This document shows positions 58,600 through 64,000 of a DNA stretch of 64,000 bases, piece by piece (position 1 is the first letter of the stretch; every line of letters starts with the position of its first letter). The notes under the pieces were generated by a model. That model was not told the origin of the DNA. It made no database searches and saw only the letters and a program-made list of their open reading frames with translations. This DNA is from Chlorops oryzae (Eukaryota; Arthropoda; Insecta; Diptera; Chloropidae). The position numbers and the translations under genes are program-made. Where the stretch lies: NCBI GenBank assembly GCA_020466095.1, contig CM035809.1, forward strand, positions 7,908,723 through 7,972,722, in the 5' to 3' direction.

Positions 58600-60664
58600 T
58601 CAATAAAATTGTCCAAATGGCTGAGTTTGTGGTTGTAGCTGAGGCTGAGGTATTAAATTGGCGGTAACTGCAGGTACCGCCTCACTTGATGTCGTTGCAG
58701 TATTCCCATTTCCAGTCATAGGCGCCTCACCGTTAAACCAATTTATTAAAGCATGATGTGTACTCTGAACGCATTTCCTTTGATCAGCGATTAAATTCGC
58801 CGAGTATTTGACATGATTCTCAAAAGCTTCTTTCTCGTGGATAACATCTTTGGACATTCGATGTAAATCTTTTAATATTGCCGAGCCCCATAGTTGAACA
58901 TGTATGTCGGGTATTTTTGAGGCTAATTGCATAGCTGGCGTCACCATATTCATGCTCTCTTTTGTATTGCCGATGCTGAGAAAAACGTGTGAGAGTAAAA
59001 CTAGCGAACACGAAGTCAATCGATTTAAATCTTCAGCATTGGCCATTTTTAATGTTTCACGCAGAAAACGTCTATATGGAATAACAGAAAGAAAAAAATA
59101 ATAATTATTAATTCACTTTACTGCAGAATAAAAATGAGAAAAGAAAAGATTCCATACTTGGCTTCATGAAAGCTGCTTTTGTGAAATGCGTGCAAGCCCT
59201 GCACATAATAAAATCCACCCATTAAGGCTTGACTGCTATAGGTATGTGTGTTCTCTGTCGATACCGAGTCAAGTATTTGCTTAAGATCTACTTCACGTTT
59301 CGTCCGTAAATATATAATTGCTAAATTAAGATTGGCAAAAAGCTTGAGATCGCGTTCATTTGTCTCGGCGACACAGGCAAGAAATTGCCTTTCGGCATAT
59401 TCGAAAAAACTTATTGACATCGAATAGAGACCAAGCAAACAATGCAATTGTGCCGAATGCCGTCGCATTAGGTTGCGATTCGGTGCAGCAAGACAAACGT
59501 CACGTGCGGCTGCAATTTCACGAATGGCAAGTTCACGATTGCCCATCACCATGCGACAGGCCACAATATGCTCCAGCAGTATAACTTTAAATACAGATAG
59601 AATAGGTTTATCCTCTTGTACTTTCAGTTTTTCTATTTGTGTCAATGCCTTTTCTGTGTATTTCTGTGCTTTATCCATATAGCCGGCCATCATTGAATGC
59701 GAGACTGTAACTAGATAGACGAGCACGTAGAGTTGCTCCTTCGGTAGCCAAACGAACATTTCAAGTAGATTTTGTCCAAAAATAACTGAAAGTGGAATAA
59801 GATTGAATTGTCACTGATTGATTATATCTCGACTCACCTTCATCGGTTGGCCAATTGGGTGCCATAATTGTTTGTATAGACATTTGCAATTGCTTTAAAC
59901 TGGGTTTAACTGTTTTCACTTGTCCAAGCGCTAAATAGTAGCACACTTGAAGTACTAGAAAGAATACTTTCAAGTACTCCTTTTGATGTGCGTTCACAAT
60001 ATGATTATCAATAATGGCACCAGCCGAATTCAATAGTGTCAGTACATCATTCGTTTTGCGTTCGATCATCAGTATCATTGCGCGTGATAGTAAAAATAAT
60101 ACTTTCAAATAAACAGCACCAGCTTCTTCAGCCGATTCTGAACCAACAGCCAATAGTTCTGAGGCCAACGAGTACTCCCGATCGGATGCATGAATTTGAG
60201 CCAATTGCAACAAAAGCTTACAATGCCAATAGACATTATTCTGTGAAAGTTCCACTGCTTTTCGCAACATAGCCTTCGCCTGAGAGTTCTTTTGCATTTC
60301 AAAAGTATTCAATTAAACGAATATACATATCCATATATTTTATACTACTTACAGAGCTTTGGAGCTGAGCCAACAAGGAAGCTGCATCAAATTTTACGTC
60401 ATCAAAGTTGATAAGAGGTTCTGAAAGTGTCCATGCCTTCTCGAGATGACATCGCGCTAAGTCGATATTCTTTGTGTATGCCATCAGAATTTGGCCCATT
60501 TGAAGGTGCGTCCGCGCTTCAACTTTTGTTGGCGGTTGAAAGGTGAAGAGTGCCTGAAGACATTGAATGCATTTTTTGATGTTTGGTGGCTGGGCCGTTC
60601 GGAAATATTCAGCTAAACCTAGTAAGGAGATGTAGCAAGCATCCTGTGATGCCGGCGATGCCAT
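58600..60664 (-). CDS. Mau2: MAU2 chromatid cohesion factor (SCC4 homologue)
   Basis: TPR-like helical-repeat subunit of the cohesin loader; with Nipped-B/SCC2 it loads cohesin on chromatin in the nucleus. Exons: 60664-60353, 60288-59838, 59785-59158 and 59071-58600, in phase, giving 620 residues, about the usual fly length. Characteristic stretches: [80 protein letters not shown] and [15 protein letters not shown]. The C-terminus is Pro/Gln-rich, ending GQFY. I start at the Met before ASPASQD; the longer frame takes its ATG (60688-60686) from the terminus of the adjacent MITE. The gene looks intact. Confidence 0.95.
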
Positions 60665-60685
60665 TTTTTGTGTGAAAGCGTCCAC

Positions 60686-61348
60686 CATATATTACTATAT
60701 GTGGCACTCCCAACAACAACCGAATTAGTGATGCTAGAATGTTTTGAGTACTCACTCAATTTTGTAACTAAGCATTCTTGCGTTGAAATTTTTTAATGTT
60801 TTCTTTTTAGTATACAACCTTTTAGGTTTTTGATGAACGATTATGCAATACTGTGCCCTTTTCAAGAGAGGAGTTCGAAAAATAAGTAGTTTTTGTATTC
60901 ATTTTAGCATGATTCGTTATAAGTACTTGAGCCATTAGTTTGGTATCGAGCTAGAATTTTTTCTACATCACTGAAAAGTTCATATCAGCTGTTCTGTTTT
61001 GTAAACAAACATTCGGTCATATTCGACGTATGAGTGCTCTTCTTTAGCGTTGTTGAAGAACAAAAGGAAAATTTCACGTAAAGATTTTTGATATTATATA
61101 AAAACCATATTTTAGTCGAAAAAAATGAGTTTTAACAAAAAATATTTGACGAACACTTATACATGTATATGAGTTATACCAAACATTTTGGTACATGTTA
61201 CAAGATTTAAATAGATTTGTTAGACCGGACCCGGAATTTCTCGGGGGCGTGCTACGTTTTTGATTTTGCCATAAGAATGCATGCAACGGGGGCCTACTTC
61301 AACTCAACAAGCATAGTTGTTGTAGAGTGCCACATATAGTAATATATG
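60686..61348. mobile_element. CATATAT-ended MITE, copy 3, upstream of Mau2
   Basis: Ends CATATATTACTATATGTGGC and its inverse, flanked by GCGTCCAC (60678-60685 and 61349-61356), an 8-bp duplication. It is 663 bp long, longer than the two other copies, and inserted 14 bp upstream of the Mau2 start codon, counting the flank. The interior has no known protein. Confidence 0.92.
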
Positions 61349-61418
61349 GCGTCCACTTTTGAAATGATTAATTCTGTTTACAAAGTCGTTGTTGATGTGT
61401 TTGCTAGTGATGGCGCAT

Positions 61419-61426
61419 TATCGATA
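61419..61426. promoter_or_regulatory. DRE motif, likely original Mau2 promoter
   Basis: A perfect TATCGATA lies at 61419-61426, and an ATCGATAC about 28 bp further on. With the MITE removed they would be roughly 90-125 bp from the Mau2 start codon, a usual place for DREF sites in fly housekeeping genes. Confidence 0.55.
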
Positions 61427-61500
61427 GTGAATCACTGAATAACCATCGATACTAGAGATGGCCTTATATATGAAGGAAATAAAATGAATTATTACTTAAA

Positions 61501-61662
61501 TTACGCTATTTACACGTTAAGACATTTCGATAATGAAACACACTTTTTGTGGGCTAGTACGCACGGGGATGTGGTATGGGAGCGTTTTTCTCTCTTCCCC
61601 TGCGTCGCTTCCCTTCGAAAATTTGTTTCATTATCGAAATGTCTTAATGTGTAAATAGCGTA
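61501..61662. mobile_element. 162-bp foldback (TTACGCTATTTACACG ends)
   Basis: The left arm 'ttacgctatttacacgttaa' and right arm 'ttaatgtgtaaatagcgta' pair, continuing through 'gacatttcgataatgaaac'. A single arm of the same family is seen near 35937-35965. Confidence 0.7.
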
Positions 61663-61716
61663 TATGGAATGACAAAATCCATGCAAATAAACTGATTATG
61701 ATGATGGGATTGCAAT

Positions 61717-61824
61717 AGGTCTGTTCGCGTACTGCACGAAATTGCCCACTTTTTTGAAAACTGTATGAAAATTGGACAAAATTGGGCTGTTTTGGGCAGT
61801 TTCGTGCAGTACGCGAACAGACCT
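61717..61824. mobile_element. 108-bp MITE with long inverted ends
   Basis: Ends AGGTCTGTTCGCGTACTGCA and, inverted, TGCAGTACGCGAACAGACCT; over 30 bp pair with one indel. AAT on both sides may be the target duplication. Confidence 0.75.
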
Positions 61825-62252
61825 AATATTACTCTTGAAGCGCGTTCTCATAACTTCAATTTGGAGATTTTATGGGCTATGCTCAAGCAAGTAAATTAGA
61901 TACAACCTCATAGAGTGTGATAGAGACAATTTTATTCACTCTTTTTAAATTCTTAGAAAAAAAAAAAGCTAAAAATTGTACACTTTCGAAGTTGGTGTCC
62001 GTATTTACTCTGAAAAATGAGCTGCAATCAGCTGTTTTGGCATCTACTTATGATTTTATAATATAATTTTCATAGTAATAATTGCATTGTGAATTTGAGC
62101 CTTTTGCCCACAGCTGTTTTCGACTACTTCGGTCAAATAATGACTATGCTCATCAATATAGCCAAATAAAATGACTTCTCATTCCTATTTTAAATTCAGC
62201 CCTGTGGGTTTGATTACTTGTAATTAGCGTATGCCTTCAAGTTGCCAGAGTA
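61825..62252. other. No gene seen
   Basis: A/T-rich intergenic sequence between small elements. Confidence 0.4.
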
Positions 62253-63180
62253 AAGGCTCAGTTACTCTTGATTGAACGTAATTTAACTTATTTAATCAGC
62301 TGAATTTATATGTTTAGTACATTTTTTATGTGAGCAGTTGCTGAAAACTTAATTTGACTTAAGATAAGAAGATAGATCTGTGTTAAACAGAAGTCTATAA
62401 GTTAAGGGGGTCTTCTCATTGAAAACCCGTTTTTTGGACCCTTTTTAAAAAAATTCTTATTTGAAAACGCAAAGAATAATTGAAAACTTTTTTTATTTAT
62501 TGTATTACAAAAGGTTCAAAGTAAATAAAAAAAATTTTTTTGCCTCGATACGTGGGCTGTTCAAAAAGTAATGAGACTTCAAAGTTGGTGGTGAAAAAAA
62601 AGGTGCCGTCACGGCGGCCACGATTCCGGGTCTCCGGAGCGTCCGAAATGGAAAAAAAACGGGGTTATAATCAGTATAGATGTAATTCTCGGGTGAACCT
62701 CAAGCTTAATTTTGTGATTTTTATTGACAAAATGGCGGCCATTCAAAAAAAAATTTCAATTTCGGGATTTTTTTTTTTGTAGTTTAGTGTAAAAAAAAAA
62801 TAGTAAAAAATTTTTTTAAAATTATGGTCGAGGTTCACCCGAGAATGGTGACAATTCTGCGTCGATTCCACTTTGTTTCATGAAAATCGGTTCTGTTGAA
62901 CTGGAGATATCATGGCCGCCAGTTCGAAAAACGTGGTTTCGAGATAAACGCGTTTAAAGTTTGAAGCAACGCAAAAATTACTCGTTTTAGCGCAGATCTT
63001 GCTCGACAAAGAAGGCTATATCCTCTAAACTATTTCGAATTTCAAAAAATCCTTTTAGGGGCATATTCACAACTACCCAAGCTATAAATAAATGCAAAAA
63101 AAAAAAAGTCGAAAAAAAAGTTGCTCAATGAGAAGACCCCCTTAAGTTAGGTTGCGTTCAATCAAGAGTAACTGAGCCTT
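62253..63180. mobile_element. Inverted-repeat element split by TTAA copy 4
   Basis: The left arm 'aaggctcagttactcttgat' (from 62253) is matched inverted by 'atcaagagtaactgagcctt' (to 63180); pairing continues for nearly 40 bp. Without the 744-bp TTAA element inside it would be about 190 bp long. The target duplication is unclear. Confidence 0.65.
62402..63145. mobile_element. TTAA-flanked inverted-repeat element, copy 4
   Basis: Same orientation as copy 2, TTAA at both edges, nested inside the foldback 62253-63180. Nearly identical in sequence to the other three copies. Confidence 0.9.
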
Positions 63181-63575
63181 AGGTAAAAGAACTTCTTTGC
63201 TTATTCTAGATGTGTTTGAGATAGGAAATTTACTTGATGGTTTAGAGCGAAATCCATGGAGCGGAAATGTGTATACAAGCACTTTGACAACCGATATGCC
63301 GCATTTTTTTTTGTAGAGTGAATTCATGAACGTAACAACAACAATATGAGCAGACATTTTCGGTAGTGATCGTTTTAGTAATCTTGGTACGATCATTAAA
63401 ATAAAATTATTATCCATATACCATTTACCATAGTTAATTTCTATTAGAAATTATACATACACATATGCAGCAGCATGCAAAAGTGATTCCATGTTAGCCC
63501 TTATTCGTTTTCAGGCCAAATGAAATTTCAGATAAAATAAAATTTAGTTTTCATATTTGATGAAAAAAAGTTTTA

Positions 63576-64000
63576 TTAAATATTTTCTTTTTCATTTAAA
63601 GGCTTAGAATTCCGAACTTTTTTCCTTCTGCACAGAAGTTTTAAGTATTTCTTTTGCAGAATTTGTAATTTTCTTTTATAAAACTTTACAAGCTTAACGT
63701 TTTTTTGACAGTTGGAGCAAGGATTATCACAAACCGCACTTAAGTGTACTTTTTTTGCGGGAACTGCCTCTTCAAGCTCGACATCAAACTCATTATTTAG
63801 ATCTGTTGCATTATTTAGATCTAATAAAGGCACGGCACTTGCTTTAAGTCTTTTTTTCCCGATGTCACATGGATTGAAGTGCTTGCCACATATATAAAGT
63901 TTTTTTTCATAGATTTCCTCAGATATATTGCATTTGTCTCTCCAAATTTGACCTAAAGCGATGTCAAACGGAGGAAATTTAAACATCTTTATATCGGGAT
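63576..64000 (-). CDS. THAP-domain protein, 3' part
   Basis: The frame 63986-63576 contains FKFPPFDIALGQIW, YICGKHFNPCDIGKK and SAVPLLDL, the second half of a THAP zinc-coordinating DNA-binding domain (C-x2-H pair and the AVP box). A linker with a CDNPCSNC cluster and a Lys/Leu-rich stretch that may form a coiled coil follow, ending NEKENI. The first Cys pair of the domain is not in this frame and must lie in an upstream exon, at or beyond the window edge; an acceptor-like 'gatataaag' precedes the frame. It may be a host gene or a P-element/THAP-derived protein. Confidence 0.7.
   Translation of the reverse strand, partial: PDIKMFKFPPFDIALGQIWRDKCNISEEIYEKKLYICGKHFNPCDIGKKRLKASAVPLLDLNNATDLNNEFDVELEEAVPAKKVHLSAVCDNPCSNCQKNVKLVKFYKRKLQILQKKYLKLLCRRKKVRNSKPLNEKENI

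Noticed and set aside
60665..60688. Mau2 start at 60688
   Set aside because: That ATG is the terminal CAT of the inserted MITE read backwards. The conserved protein starts at 60664.
1..64000. CRISPR arrays, bacterial operons, tRNA or rRNA genes
   Set aside because: The window is eukaryotic. No regularly spaced short repeats, cloverleaf with Pol III boxes, or rRNA segments were recognised by eye.

Overview
This is nuclear DNA from an insect, almost certainly a higher fly (Diptera, Brachycera; a fruit-fly-like genome is plausible, but the species cannot be read from the sequence). Reasons: three ZAD-type C2H2 zinc-finger genes (a family expanded in insects), fly-like orthologues of the cohesin loader MAU2 and of adenosine deaminase-like protein (ADAL), small GT-AG introns, AT-rich DNA, DRE motifs (TATCGATA), and a very dense load of hAT, PIF/Harbinger, TTAA-type, jockey-like and Ty3/gypsy-like elements. 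The window is three contigs joined by two 100-N gaps (12982-13081 and 34485-34584).

Contig 1 (1-12981): a ZAD zinc-finger gene on the minus strand (2050-6663) built of one-finger exons; ADAL on the plus strand (8371-9581) with a 7-base first coding exon; and a second ZAD gene on the minus strand (10908-12940). The first ZAD gene and ADAL are divergent and share an upstream region rich in CGATA motifs. Several short elements with clean target-site duplications sit in introns and spacers.

Contig 2 (13082-34484): no convincing host gene. It holds a TA-flanked inverted-repeat element, a dispersed repeat with a ~126-bp tandem array, a duplicated non-coding block (17194-19180 and 29890-34484), a decayed Ty3/gypsy-like element interrupted in its RNase H region by a 5.2-kb jockey-like LINE, and a 3.15-kb hAT transposon with broken transposase.

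Contig 3 (34585-64000): begins with a second, indel-ridden version of the ZAD1-ADAL-ZAD2 block (34585-40928). The similarity runs exactly to the end of contig 1 and the start of contig 3, so these look like unmerged overlapping or allelic contig ends with contig 2 placed between them, rather than a proven gene duplication. Beyond it lie a small hAT derivative, a 4.1-kb PIF/Harbinger-like element with a transposase fragment and a MADF-BESS gene, a third ZAD gene (49588-55075) with one frameshift, MAU2 on the minus strand (58600-60664) with a 663-bp element inserted just upstream of its start codon, and the 3' part of a THAP-domain gene at the right edge.

No operons are expected here. The host genes are three putative DNA-binding regulators, a nucleotide-metabolism enzyme, a cohesin-loading factor and a THAP protein; nothing suggests a joint pathway. 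Exon limits were worked out by hand from frame, phase and GT/AG sites; no database search was possible.
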